Source of the DNA: Bradyrhizobium sp. AT1
GTDB taxonomy: Bacteria > Pseudomonadota > Alphaproteobacteria > Rhizobiales > Xanthobacteraceae
Reading direction: 5' to 3'
Length of the DNA: 36,819 nt
NCBI RefSeq assembly: GCF_001590795.1
Contig: NZ_JXDL01000001.1
Location: 924,750-961,568 of the forward strand
Part shown: in pieces, positions 1 to 7,937 of the stretch
Numbering within the stretch: position 1 is the stretch's first letter
Layout: the number at the start of each line of letters is the position of its first letter
The notes under the pieces: generated by a model
What the model was told of the DNA's origin: nothing
The model's database searches: none
Seen by the model: only the letters and a program-made list of their open reading frames with translations
Translations under genes and position numbers: made by a program

Positions 1-321
1 AAAGGATCCGTTGGAAGGGCCTTGAGTGGCACTTATAGACCAAGTCACTGCATTACGCCCGCGAAGTTCTGCGAGCCAATGAGCAGCATCAGCTTATCTG
101 CGGCGAAATGACGACCGAATGACGTCGTCGAGGTTGCGCTGCGGCATCGAATCTCACCCAAGCGTGAGGGACAGGACTCGGAAATAGGCGTACGGTTTGT
201 GTTCAGCTCGCGATGCCTTCCGGAATTCGCGTCTGGTCGGACTCGCGAAACTCAAGAATGGCGGCCGCTCGCGCCGTTTGCCGGCGCCGGATTCGGCCGC
301 TCGGCAAGGGAGCTAGCGACC
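1..321. other. left-edge stretch without a supported gene
   Basis: No reading frame here has a family signature or convincing start. A short minus-strand frame ends at a TGA about 50 bases from the left edge, but I could not find a start for it or recognise the peptide. The last 15 bases hold the ribosome binding site of the gene starting at 322. The stretch probably contains that gene's promoter, but I see no clear -35/-10 pair. Confidence 0.4.
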
Positions 322-1230
322 ATGGCCACACTTTACCCGGGCAATGTCCCCACAATGGCCCAGAGCGCGGATGCGACTGGACCTGTCATTCGAACCATCC
401 AGCTGTCCGACCTGCATGACGCGCTCCGGCGCGGCTGGGACGATTTCAAGGCCGTTCCGAGCCACGCCATCATCCTCTGCGTGATCTATCCCGTCCTCGG
501 CCTCGTGCTCGCCCGGGTGGTGATGGGCTATTCGGTGCTGCCGCTGCTGTTTCCGCTCGCCGCCGGCTTCGCGCTGATCGGCCCGTTCGCAGCGCTCGGT
601 CTCTACGAGCTCTCCAGCCGGCGTGAACGCTATGAGGAAGCCAGCGCCTGGGATGCCATGGAGGTGCTGCGCTCGCCCTCGTTCGGGGCGATGCTCGGTC
701 TCGGCACATTACTGCTCGCGCTGTTTGTGACCTGGGTTGCAACCGCGCAGGCGATCTATGTCGCGGCGTTCGGCTATGAGGGCGTGACCGGGATCTCCGA
801 CTTCATGACGCGCGTGCTGACGACACAGCAGGGCTGGTGGCTGATCGTGGTCGGCTGCGGCGCCGGCTTCCTGTTCGCGCTCGCCGCACTTTGCATCAGC
901 GCCGTGTCGTTCCCCTTGATGCTGGACCGCCATGCCGGTGCATTCGAGGCGATGAGCACCTCACTGCGCGTGGTTGCGAGGAACCCGGTGCCGATGGCAG
1001 CCTGGGGCGTGATCGTGGCGGTGCTGCTCGCGCTCGGCACCATCCCGGCCTTCCTCGGCCTTGCCGTGGTGATCCCCCTGCTCGGCCACGCCACCTGGCA
1101 CCTCTACCGCAAGGTGATCGTCTCGGAGCCCGGTGCACGCCCGATGTCGCCCCCGCCGCATCGTCCGCGCAAGCCGGCGGCCGACTTCCCGGCCAACCTC
1201 TTCCCCTGGCGGAACAGGACCGACGCCTGA
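322..1230 (+). CDS. DUF2189 family integral membrane protein
   Basis: About 302 residues. After a short polar N-terminus containing a conserved-looking segment (IRTIQLSDLHDALRRGWDDF, residues about 23-42), the protein has five to six hydrophobic segments and ends in a proline- and arginine-rich cytoplasmic-looking tail. This is the layout of the DUF2189 (COG5473) predicted membrane proteins of alphaproteobacteria; the function of that family is not known to me. The frame can be extended upstream to a GTG at 199, but the ATG at 322 is preceded by AAGGGAG at 306-312 with nine bases spacing, and the upstream extension is arginine-rich junk without family character. A strong hairpin follows at 1245. 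Transcribed in the same direction as the lytic transglycosylase, with a 129-base gap. Confidence 0.8.
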   Translation: MATLYPGNVPTMAQSADATGPVIRTIQLSDLHDALRRGWDDFKAVPSHAIILCVIYPVLGLVLARVVMGYSVLPLLFPLAAGFALIGPFAALGLYELSSRRERYEEASAWDAMEVLRSPSFGAMLGLGTLLLALFVTWVATAQAIYVAAFGYEGVTGISDFMTRVLTTQQGWWLIVVGCGAGFLFALAALCISAVSFPLMLDRHAGAFEAMSTSLRVVARNPVPMAAWGVIVAVLLALGTIPAFLGLAVVIPLLGHATWHLYRKVIVSEPGARPMSPPPHRPRKPAADFPANLFPWRNRTDA

Positions 1231-1244
1231 CGATATCGTGACAT

Positions 1245-1274
1245 GCGATCCTGCCCCGTCTCGGGCAGGATCGC
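1245..1274 (+). terminator. perfect 12-bp hairpin after the DUF2189 gene
   Basis: GCGATCCTGCCC (1245-1256) and its exact reverse complement (1263-1274) enclose a six-base loop. The stem is very stable and sits 15 bases past the stop codon, but no T-tract follows on the plus strand, so it is either a non-canonical terminator, an mRNA 3'-end stabiliser or a small palindromic repeat. Confidence 0.5.
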
Positions 1275-1359
1275 GCCGTGTCGCACGCCTTGCTTTGGCC
1301 GCGGTTCCGACCGAGATTGCGCCCGCCGGTCAGATCGCTTCACGGAATTCATTTAATCG

Positions 1360-2184
1360 ATGACCTCGACGATTTCTCGTCTCGCTCTCGCAGCCCTCGC
1401 CCTCTCCGCATCCATCCTGTCCGCCCAGCCAGCGCTCGCCGCTGTTGCCTGCGGCTCGGGTAATTTCGATGCCTGGCTTGCGGATTTCAAAACCGACGCG
1501 GCCGCCAAGGGCATCTCGCAACAGGCCATCGCATCGGGTCTCGCTGGCGTGACGCTGGATCAGAGCGTGCTCAACCGCGACCGCTCGCAAAAGGTCTTCA
1601 CCCAGACCTTCGAGGAATTTTCCGGCCGCATGGTGCCGCCGCGCCTGCAGCGCGGCTCCAACATGATGAAGCAATACGGTTCGGTGCTGTCGCGCATCGA
1701 GCAGGCCTACGGCGTTCCCGGCGAGGTCCTGGTCGCGATCTGGGGCCTCGAGACCGATTTCGGCGTCAACACCGGCAAGTTCGCCACGATCCGCTCGCTG
1801 GCAACGCTGGCCTATGACTGCCGGCGTGCCGAGCAGTTTCGCGCCGAGCTGATGGATGCGCTGCGCATCGTCCAGCGCGGCGATCTCGCGCCCGCCGAGA
1901 TGAAAGGCGCCTGGGCCGGTGAGCTCGGCCAGACCCAGTTCATGCCGTCATCCTGGATGAAATACGCCGTCGATTTCGACGGCAACGGCAAGCGGGATCT
2001 CCTGCACAACGCGCCCGACGTACTCGCCTCCACCGCCAATTATCTCGCCGGCTATGGCTGGCAAAAGGGCAAGGATTGGCAGCCGGGCAGTCCGAATTTC
2101 GATGTGCTCAAGCAGTGGAATAAGAGCGAGGTCTATTCCAAGACCGTCGCCTATTTCGCAACCCAGCTGGCGCGCGCTCCCTAG
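1360..2184 (+). CDS. lytic murein transglycosylase, MltB/SLT_2 type
   Basis: 274 residues. The enzyme cleaves the MurNAc-GlcNAc bond of peptidoglycan non-hydrolytically, leaving 1,6-anhydroMurNAc, and acts in the periplasm. An N-terminal signal peptide (hydrophobic residues 8-28, likely cut after ALA) is followed by the GH103 domain. The catalytic Glu is in WGLETDFG (E131), and GELGQTQFMPSSWM (187-200) is the family's characteristic substrate-groove segment; DFDGNGKRDL (205-214) looks like the calcium-loop-like stretch of MltB. No lipobox is visible, so it is probably soluble rather than lipid-anchored, and there is no C-terminal peptidoglycan-binding domain, so this is a short single-domain member. 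The start at 1360 gives the complete signal peptide; the ribosome binding site is weak. It may work with nagZ (23999-25027), which recycles the muropeptides it produces. Confidence 0.9.
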   Translation: MTSTISRLALAALALSASILSAQPALAAVACGSGNFDAWLADFKTDAAAKGISQQAIASGLAGVTLDQSVLNRDRSQKVFTQTFEEFSGRMVPPRLQRGSNMMKQYGSVLSRIEQAYGVPGEVLVAIWGLETDFGVNTGKFATIRSLATLAYDCRRAEQFRAELMDALRIVQRGDLAPAEMKGAWAGELGQTQFMPSSWMKYAVDFDGNGKRDLLHNAPDVLASTANYLAGYGWQKGKDWQPGSPNFDVLKQWNKSEVYSKTVAYFATQLARAP

Positions 2185-2204
2185 AGATCCATCAACAAGC
2201 GCGA

Positions 2205-2231
2205 AGGGCCGATCGCCCGGCGACCGGCCCT
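2205..2231. terminator. bidirectional terminator hairpin
   Basis: AGGGCCG (2205-2211) pairs with CGGCCCT (2225-2231), and inside it TCGCC pairs with GGCGA across one mismatch, giving a nearly continuous 13-bp stem around one central base. It lies exactly between two convergent genes (stops at 2184 and 2243), so it can serve both. A pyrimidine-rich stretch follows on the plus strand. Confidence 0.65.
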
Positions 2232-2242
2232 CTCTGGTGCGT

Positions 2243-2509
2243 TTACTTACCCATGGTGGCGTGCATCGCCTTGTTCAGATGCGCGCCGCACGCACCCATT
2301 TTACCGTTGAGCAGCGAATCCTGCGCCGCCGCGATCTCCTTCTGGGCAACGAGCTTGCCGTCCCCGTCGGGCATGGCCTCGATCGCAGTTTCCGTCTTCT
2401 CCAGATTGGCCGAGCTGCAGCCTCCCATGGCGGCGTGCTTGGCAGCCTGGGCGGGCGCAATCGCGAACGCGACGGCGGCAATGGCGATAACCCCGAGTAA
2501 CTTCGTCAT
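2243..2509 (-). CDS. small exported protein, function unknown
   Basis: 88 residues. Residues 1-22 form a clear Sec signal peptide (MTK, then a hydrophobic core, cleavage near AQA-AK). The mature part is about 66 residues, charged and alanine-rich, predicted largely helical, with two cysteines (in GCSSANLEK and GACGAHLNK) that could form a disulfide after export. I do not recognise a named family; proteins like this occur as hypotheticals in Bradyrhizobium. An upstream ATG at 2572 would add 21 polar residues and hide the signal peptide, whereas the ATG at 2509 is preceded by GAGAAGGA at a suitable distance, so I take the shorter form. It stands alone, convergent with the lytic transglycosylase. 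Confidence 0.7.
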   Translation of the reverse strand: MTKLLGVIAIAAVAFAIAPAQAAKHAAMGGCSSANLEKTETAIEAMPDGDGKLVAQKEIAAAQDSLLNGKMGACGAHLNKAMHATMGK

Positions 2510-2952
2510 GATGTTACTTTCCTTCTCTTGTTCTTGGGGCAGACCCAGCGACATTGCCGGGCTCTGCGACATGACTTTCCTCCGGGCGCGGCAACTTGCC
2601 GCAATAAATTCCTCGCGAGAATTGCGTGATGTTGCGCGCTGCGCAGAGCGTCATGCAGAAATTCTGTTTTTCATTACATCCTTGTCATCCAACCACACGC
2701 TCGGCGTGTGGACGTCCCCCGCCCGGACCGCGATCCAGGGGAGGCGGATCTGGCCAACAGCCCCCTCGCGCCGGAGAATCGACCCTGGCGGATCCTGCTT
2801 GCATGCCCTGCGGCTTCCCTGCGATTCGATCAAACAAATGAATATAAATTCAATATAACAGATCTCTCTTCATGCGATTCGCGCATATCGGACTTGGGTG
2901 TACAAGCTAAATGACCTGCTTGCCGGCAACACGGCCGCAACCTATTTCCGTG

Positions 2953-2966
2953 ATGATCCAGATCAA
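2953..2966. promoter_or_regulatory. FNR/FixK-like dyad
   Basis: ATGATCCAGATCAA matches the FixK/FNR consensus TTGAT-N4-ATCAA at every position except the first base. FixK2 in Bradyrhizobium controls low-oxygen genes through such sites. No start codon lies within a typical distance on either strand (the nearest plus-strand gene begins at 3197), so its target is unclear and the match may be chance. Confidence 0.3.
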
Positions 2967-3114
2967 ATATCTACCCATAACTCCGTGATTTCACGGGAGT
3001 TTACCTCCAAATGCGGCACAACCATCTAGAGACTTCGGCGGGATCGCCAAGAGGTTAAGCGTCCCCTAACCGTGCTATGCACTACTCGCTTAGCTGCATC
3101 GCAACATCGGAACT

Positions 3115-3142
3115 TTCGCACTGCACCACTCTCCACTATATT
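3115..3142 (+). promoter_or_regulatory. sigma-70-like promoter candidate for the DUF1127 gene
   Basis: TTCGCA (3115-3120), a 16-base spacer and TATATT (3137-3142, five of six to TATAAT) would start transcription near 3150, giving a leader of about 47 bases. The -35 match is poor, so the call rests mostly on the -10 box. Confidence 0.4.
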
Positions 3143-3196
3143 CATTTCAACGATGAGGCCCGGGCAAGGGCTGAATCGAACTACAGGAGACTACCA

Positions 3197-3349
3197 ATGC
3201 TGCTCTCGCTCATCCGCATGATCCAGGCCTTCCGGGACTATCAGCGCAATGTTGCCGAGCTGTCCCAGCTCAGCGATCGCGAATTGGCCGATATCGGCCT
3301 CGATCGCTCGGACATCCCGCGCGTTGCCGCCGGTCAGTATCAGGGCTGA
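3197..3349 (+). CDS. DUF1127 small protein
   Basis: 50 residues, the usual size for the short members of this family. The C-terminal half contains the family's core, LSQLSDRELADIGLDRSDI (residues about 22-40), preceded by a basic amphipathic stretch (RMIQAFRDYQRN). DUF1127 (YjiS-like) proteins are arginine-rich small proteins of alphaproteobacteria; some members in other genera are linked to RNA turnover or phosphate and carbon metabolism, but I cannot assign a role here. The start is fixed by AGGAGA (3185-3190) six bases upstream of ATG; upstream in-frame starts lack such a site. A promoter candidate precedes it and a terminator follows at once, so it is a single-gene transcription unit. Confidence 0.85.
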   Translation: MLLSLIRMIQAFRDYQRNVAELSQLSDRELADIGLDRSDIPRVAAGQYQG

Positions 3350-3383
3350 TATCGTTCAGCCCTCCACCGGAACGGACCGATAG

Positions 3384-3408
3384 CGCCCGCCTCGTGCGGG
3401 CGTTGTCG
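3384..3408 (+). terminator. terminator of the DUF1127 gene
   Basis: CGCCCGC (3384-3390) pairs perfectly with GCGGGCG (3396-3402) around a five-base loop, followed by the moderately T-rich TTGTCGT. It lies 35 bases past the DUF1127 stop and ahead of trmFO. Confidence 0.65.
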
Positions 3409-3476
3409 TATCTGGTGGCAGAAAACTCGATCTCGGCGATTCCACTGACCGACGAAAAGCGCTACCTGTCCGCCCC

Positions 3477-4904
3477 ATGACAGGACCCCTATCCAACACC
3501 GTGCACGTGATCGGCGCTGGCCTCGCCGGCTCCGAAGCCGCCTGGCAGGTGGCCAAGGCTGGCGTGCCCGTGGTGCTGCACGAGATGCGGCCGACCCGCA
3601 TGACCGAGGCGCACCGCACCGACGGCCTTGCCGAGCTCGTCTGCTCCAATTCGTTCCGCTCGGACGATGCCGCCAACAACGCCGTCGGCCTCTTGCACGC
3701 GGAGATGCGCCGGCTCGATTCGCTGGTGATGCGCGCGGCCGACGCCAACCAGGTGCCTGCCGGCGGCGCTCTCGCGGTCGACCGCGACGGCTTCTCCGCG
3801 GCCGTCACCAAGGCGTTGAACGACCATCCGCTGATCCAGATCGCTCGCGGAGAAATCGCCGGCCTGCCGCCGGCCGATTGGAGCAACGTCATCATTGCCA
3901 CCGGTCCCCTCACCTCCGCCCCGCTGGCCGATGCCATCCGCGCGTTGACCGACGAGAACGCGCTCGCCTTCTTCGACGCGATCGCGCCGATCGTGCACCG
4001 CGAATCCATCGACATGTCGGTGGCCTGGTTTCAGTCGCGCTACGACAAGGTCGGCCCCGGCGGCACCGGTGCGGACTACATCAACTGCCCCATGACCAAG
4101 GAGCAGTATGAGGGCTTCGTCGCCGCGCTGATCGCGGGCGAGAAGACCGAGTTCAAGGAGTGGGAAACCAACACGCCCTATTTCGACGGCTGCCTGCCGA
4201 TCGAGGTGATGGCGGAGCGCGGCCCCGAGACGCTGCGTCACGGCCCGATGAAGCCGGTCGGCCTCACCAATCCGCACGATCCTGCCACGAAAGCCTACGC
4301 GATCGTGCAGCTGCGCCAGGACAACAAGCTCGGCACGCTCTACAACATCGTCGGCTTCCAGACCAAGCTGAAATACGGCGAGCAGCAGCGCATCTTCCGC
4401 ACCATTCCCGGGCTGGAGAACGCCGAATTCGCCCGCCTCGGCGGCCTGCATCGCAACACCTTTCTCAACTCGCCGAAACTGCTCGACGGTCAGTTGCGCC
4501 TGCGCGCGCAGCCGAGGCTGCGCTTTGCCGGCCAGATGACCGGCTGCGAGGGCTATGTGGAATCGGCCAGCGTCGGCTTGATCGCCGGCCTCTATGCAGC
4601 CGCGGACGCGCGCGGTGAGACGCTTGTCGGCCCACCCGGCACCACCGCGCTCGGATCGCTGCTTGGCCACATCACCGGGGGCCATATCGAGACCATCGAG
4701 CCGGGTACACGGTCGTTCCAGCCGATGAATATCAATTTCGGTCTGTTCCCCCCGCTTGCGACCGTGCCGACCAAGAAGCCCGACGGCACGCGCCTGCGCG
4801 GCAACGAGAAGACAGTGGCCAAGAAGCAGGCGATGAGCGCCTTGGCACTCGCCGATCTCGATCGCTGGATCGCCGATCATTTGCGCATTGCCGCAGCCGC
4901 GTGA
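3477..4904 (+). CDS. trmFO: methylenetetrahydrofolate--tRNA-(uracil-5-)-methyltransferase TrmFO
   Basis: 475 residues, normal family length. TrmFO uses methylenetetrahydrofolate and FADH2 to make 5-methyluridine at position 54 in the T-loop of tRNA, in place of the SAM-dependent TrmA. The N-terminus carries the FAD dinucleotide-binding motif [12 protein letters not shown] (11-22). Family hallmarks follow: LHEMRP (34-39), [11 protein letters not shown] with a conserved Cys (C56), [12 protein letters not shown] with the second conserved Cys (C204), and [16 protein letters not shown] (357-371) of the C-terminal FAD-binding half. The start at ATG 3477 puts the glycine motif at the usual place; the ribosome binding site is weak. 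The next gene starts seven bases after the stop, suggesting coupled expression. Confidence 0.95.
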   Translation: MTGPLSNTVHVIGAGLAGSEAAWQVAKAGVPVVLHEMRPTRMTEAHRTDGLAELVCSNSFRSDDAANNAVGLLHAEMRRLDSLVMRAADANQVPAGGALAVDRDGFSAAVTKALNDHPLIQIARGEIAGLPPADWSNVIIATGPLTSAPLADAIRALTDENALAFFDAIAPIVHRESIDMSVAWFQSRYDKVGPGGTGADYINCPMTKEQYEGFVAALIAGEKTEFKEWETNTPYFDGCLPIEVMAERGPETLRHGPMKPVGLTNPHDPATKAYAIVQLRQDNKLGTLYNIVGFQTKLKYGEQQRIFRTIPGLENAEFARLGGLHRNTFLNSPKLLDGQLRLRAQPRLRFAGQMTGCEGYVESASVGLIAGLYAAADARGETLVGPPGTTALGSLLGHITGGHIETIEPGTRSFQPMNINFGLFPPLATVPTKKPDGTRLRGNEKTVAKKQAMSALALADLDRWIADHLRIAAAA

Positions 4905-4911
4905 GTTTGCA

Positions 4912-6006
4912 ATGAGCCTCCCCAAAGACGACGCCGCGACGCTGTCGGTGCGCTGGACCGAGGGCGTGCTGCTCAAGCGCGACGTGTTCTCGACCGTCGA
5001 GCGCGGCCGCTTCCGCGGCGAGAGCGGCGAGGTCGATGCCGTGCTGCGCCGGCTCGACGAGGTGCCGTGGTGGTCGTTCCCACTGGCGCGCCATCTGTTC
5101 GCCCGCGAGAAGCACGCTCTCGCGCTCGCCAAGGGGCTGAATGTCGGACCTGAGCTGCTGTGGGCCGGACGCCGTGCGCTGGTGCGCGGCTTCGTCGACG
5201 GCGTCGCTTTGCACCTGGCAAAGCCGCATGGCGACCTCGCCTATTTTCGTTCGGCCAAGGCGGCGCTGCGCCGGCTGCGCCGCGCTGGTATCTGCCACAA
5301 CGATCTGGCCAAGGAGCAGAACTGGCTGGTCGGCCGCGACGGTCTCGCCTACGTCACCGACTTCCAGCTCGCCGCCTGCTTCAACCGGCGCGGCCGGCTC
5401 TATCGCATCCTCGCCTATGAAGACCTCAGGCACCTGCTCAAGCACAAGCGTTCCTACGCGCCCGAGGCGCTGACGCCGCGCGAGCGAAAGATCCTCGCCA
5501 AGAAGTCGTTTGCCGCGAGCCTGTGGCTCGCCACCGGCAAGAAAGTCTATCGTGCCATCACGCGCGGGCTGTTCAACTTCACCGACCGCGAGGGCGGCGG
5601 TCGCAGGCTGGTCAACGATGCGCCGGTGCTGACCGCGCTGATCCGCAAGAATCCGGCCGTGCGCGATACCGCGATCGTCGCTTTCGCCGACCGCCGCTCC
5701 GGCGTCGGGCTCTACGCTTTCGTCGAAGCCGATCAGGCCACGCTCGAAGGCCAGTTGCGGAACGACCTTTCAGCCGCCAAGGGACCGAAACCGCCGGAGC
5801 ATATCCAGGTGGTGCACGCGCTGCCACGCGACGCCAGCGGCAAGCCGCGCACCGAGATCCTGCAACTGGTCGCCATGAACCAGCTCGACCTGATCGAGCC
5901 GATGATGAAGAACGACCAGGACCGCGCGTTCCTCAAGGACATTCTGGAACAGCGGAAAAATCTGCGCGACCGCTTCAATTTCGAGGCGGACCTGCCGGCG
6001 AGCTGA
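4912..6006 (+). CDS. kinase-like protein fused to an AMP-binding-enzyme C-terminal domain
   Basis: About 364 residues in two parts. Residues 10-215 resemble a small serine/threonine or lipopolysaccharide-core-type kinase fold: REKHALALA (65-73) could be the helix C region, H129-N-D-L with N136 forms the catalytic loop (HND where HRD is usual), and D150-F-Q replaces DFG. Residues about 247-322 closely resemble the C-terminal subdomain of acyl-CoA synthetases and adenylation enzymes: VRDTAIVAFADRRSG, YAFVEA, then LPRDASGKPRTEIL, with the lysine that in those enzymes catalyses adenylation (K311). There is no N-terminal adenylation domain. The ATG at 4912 lies seven bases after the trmFO stop. 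Substrate and activity are unknown; the link to tRNA modification is only positional. A helical tail (335-360) ends the protein. Confidence 0.75.
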   Translation: MSLPKDDAATLSVRWTEGVLLKRDVFSTVERGRFRGESGEVDAVLRRLDEVPWWSFPLARHLFAREKHALALAKGLNVGPELLWAGRRALVRGFVDGVALHLAKPHGDLAYFRSAKAALRRLRRAGICHNDLAKEQNWLVGRDGLAYVTDFQLAACFNRRGRLYRILAYEDLRHLLKHKRSYAPEALTPRERKILAKKSFAASLWLATGKKVYRAITRGLFNFTDREGGGRRLVNDAPVLTALIRKNPAVRDTAIVAFADRRSGVGLYAFVEADQATLEGQLRNDLSAAKGPKPPEHIQVVHALPRDASGKPRTEILQLVAMNQLDLIEPMMKNDQDRAFLKDILEQRKNLRDRFNFEADLPAS

Positions 6007-6080
6007 CGGGTAGCCTTGCGCCTTGAAGCGTCCACATTGGCGATAGAGAAGCGGACGGATCATTCGGGCGTGGCGGGATC

Positions 6081-6674
6081 ATGAGCATTCGGGGGACGAT
6101 GATGCGTGGGGGAGTTGGCGGCCTGGTCGCGGGCTTCCTGCTGCTCATCGCCGCGCCCGCGATGGCCGACTCTCCGGCCGAGTTGATCTCCAGCTTCCGC
6201 CTCAAGCACGGCGAAGTCCGCGTCGTCCGCGACGCCACCCTCGACCGCATCGCCATGGACCAGGCCAAGGCGATGGCGGCGAAGGACGACCTCAGCCACG
6301 ATGCGCTCGGCCCCTTCAACCGGCGCGTCGCGCCGGCCGGTGCGGGCCGCGCCGCCGAGAACATCGCCTACGGCTACGACAATTTCGAGAAAACGCTGGG
6401 ACAGTGGATCGACTCGTCCGGGCACCGCAAGAACCTGTTGCTGCACAATGCCTCCCGCGTCGGCATCGCCAGTGCCAGAAACGCCAGCGGCAAGCGCACC
6501 TATTGGGCCATGGTGATCGCGGGCGATTACGAGCCGAAAGGCAAAGGCAAGACGAAGGACAAGGAACCCCTCGTTGCCGTGAGGCGCGAAGCCGCGCCTG
6601 CAAGCAAGCCGAAATCCGAGTCCAAGCCCAAATCCAGCAACTGCCACGTCAAGCTGCTCGGCCTCTGCATCTGA
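6081..6674 (+). CDS. CAP-superfamily (SCP/PR1-like) exported protein
   Basis: 197 residues. A signal peptide (hydrophobic 12-28, likely cleavage after AMA) is followed by a CAP domain at about 33-150 with the family's surface-cleft residues H73 (LSHDALG), E93 (AAENIAYG) and H115 (SSGHRKNLL), the motifs by which bacterial SCP-like proteins are recognised. A lysine-rich, low-complexity linker (152-185) leads to a short C-terminus with two cysteines (NCHVKLLGLCI) that may pair. Bacterial CAP proteins are extracytoplasmic; their biochemical role is mostly unknown. The start is uncertain: ATG codons at 6081, 6099 and 6102 all keep the signal peptide, and a GGGGGA sits just before the later pair. 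Its plus-strand neighbours give no functional hint. Confidence 0.85.
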   Translation: MSIRGTMMRGGVGGLVAGFLLLIAAPAMADSPAELISSFRLKHGEVRVVRDATLDRIAMDQAKAMAAKDDLSHDALGPFNRRVAPAGAGRAAENIAYGYDNFEKTLGQWIDSSGHRKNLLLHNASRVGIASARNASGKRTYWAMVIAGDYEPKGKGKTKDKEPLVAVRREAAPASKPKSESKPKSSNCHVKLLGLCI

Positions 6675-6746
6675 GACGGGCCATCTTGCTCGTGCACGGC
6701 AAGCCGCCTAATCCAGGCATGAGATCGCCAGAAGCGGAGAGCGCCA

Positions 6747-7925
6747 GTGATTGACCTCGACCGAATCCGTGCCGACACGCCCGCCACCGCCCGGCTCGCC
6801 TATCTCCACAACGCAGGCGCCGCCCTCATGCCGGCGCCGGTTGTGGCTGCGCTGAAGGCACACATCGATCTTGAAAGCGAGATCGGAGGCTACGCGGCCG
6901 CCGATCGTGAAGCCGAGCGGCTCGACGCGGTCTACGGCTCGGTGGCGCGCCTGCTCAACGCAGCGCCCGACGAGATTGCGCTGGTGGAGAACGCGACGGT
7001 CGCCTGGCAGATGGCGTTCTACTCGCTTCCGTTTCGGAAAGGAGATCGCATCCTGACCGCCGAGGCGGAATATGCCGCCAATTATGTCGCCTTTCTTCAG
7101 GTCGCCAGGCGCACCGGCGCGGTGATCGATGTGGTGCCGAGCGATGCCAGCGGCGAGCTCGACGTCCACGCGCTCGAACGCATGATCGATGAGCGCGTCA
7201 AGCTGATCGCCATCACCTGGGTTCCGACCAATGGCGGGCTGGTCAATCCGGCGGCGGCGATCGGCAAGATCGCGCAGGCGCACGGCATTCCCTATTTGCT
7301 CGACGCCTGCCAGGCGGTCGGCCAAATGGACGTCGACGTCGCCGCCATCGGCTGCGACATGCTCTCGGCCACGGGGCGCAAATTCCTCCGCGGCCCGCGC
7401 GGTACCGGCTTTCTTTACGTTCGCCGGGCGCTGCTCCAGAAGCTCGAGCCGCCGATGATCGACCACTTCGCGGCGCCCTGGGTCTCGCGAGACAGCTATC
7501 AACTCCGCGACGATGCGCGGCGTTTCGAGACCTGGGAGAACAACTACGCGGCTCGCCTGGGGCTCGGCGCGGCCATCGATTACGCCCTCGGGATCGGTAT
7601 CGGCACGATCGAACAGCGCTGCCGCATGCTTGCAGGCCGTCTTCGCAACGGCCTTGCGTCTATTCCCGGCATCACCGTTCGCGATCTCGGACGAGCGCCG
7701 GGCGCCATCGTCAGCTTCACGGTGGACGGACACGAGGCCGACGCCGTTGTCGCCAGTGCCGCCGCAGCCGCCATCACGATCGGCGCTTCCGATCCCTCGA
7801 GCACGCGCATCGACGCCGAGCTTCGCGCGTTGCCGCACGTCGTGCGGGCGTCGCCGCACTACTACAACACGGAAGCCGAGGTCGACCGCCTGATCGACCA
7901 CCTCGCGGGATTGCCGTCGCGGTAG
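6747..7925 (+). CDS. class V aminotransferase / cysteine desulfurase-like PLP enzyme
   Basis: 392 residues, typical for the fold. The PLP-binding lysine is K212 in SATGRKFLRGPRGTGFL, and the aspartate that contacts the pyridine nitrogen is in LLDACQAVGQMDVDV (D186); ENATVAWQMA (81-90) corresponds to the phosphate-binding turn. The sequence is closer to the isopenicillin-N-epimerase/EgtE-like branch than to NifS/IscS, because the flexible active-site cysteine loop of desulfurases is absent. The physiological substrate cannot be deduced. The start codon is GTG, with GGAG (6736-6739) seven bases before it. Its 3' end faces that of the threonine ammonia-lyase gene 12 bases away. Confidence 0.85.
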   Translation: MIDLDRIRADTPATARLAYLHNAGAALMPAPVVAALKAHIDLESEIGGYAAADREAERLDAVYGSVARLLNAAPDEIALVENATVAWQMAFYSLPFRKGDRILTAEAEYAANYVAFLQVARRTGAVIDVVPSDASGELDVHALERMIDERVKLIAITWVPTNGGLVNPAAAIGKIAQAHGIPYLLDACQAVGQMDVDVAAIGCDMLSATGRKFLRGPRGTGFLYVRRALLQKLEPPMIDHFAAPWVSRDSYQLRDDARRFETWENNYAARLGLGAAIDYALGIGIGTIEQRCRMLAGRLRNGLASIPGITVRDLGRAPGAIVSFTVDGHEADAVVASAAAAAITIGASDPSSTRIDAELRALPHVVRASPHYYNTEAEVDRLIDHLAGLPSR

Positions 7926-7937
7926 AGTGCGCGCCGC

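Larger units (their letters stand above)
2510..3196. other. 687-bp intergenic region, AT-richer, no protein gene seen
   Basis: Between two small genes lies an unusually long gap. Short frames on both strands lack starts with ribosome binding sites and codon character. The segment 2836-2910 is much richer in A and T than the surroundings. A hairpin with an internal bulge is formed by AACTCCGTG (2979-2987) and CACGGGAGTT (2992-3001), and a dyad resembling an FNR/FixK box lies at 2953-2966. The right end holds the promoter candidate and leader of the DUF1127 gene. The region could contain an unannotated small RNA; the sequence alone does not prove one. Confidence 0.4.

Noticed and set aside
199..321. 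Longer N-terminus of the DUF2189 protein from GTG 199
   Set aside because: The extension is arginine-rich without family character, while the ATG at 322 has a strong ribosome binding site.
3489..5132. 547-codon open frame on the minus strand opposite trmFO
   Set aside because: Antisense to a clear trmFO with full family motifs; composition is histidine/arginine/glycine-rich as expected for the reverse of GC-rich codons.
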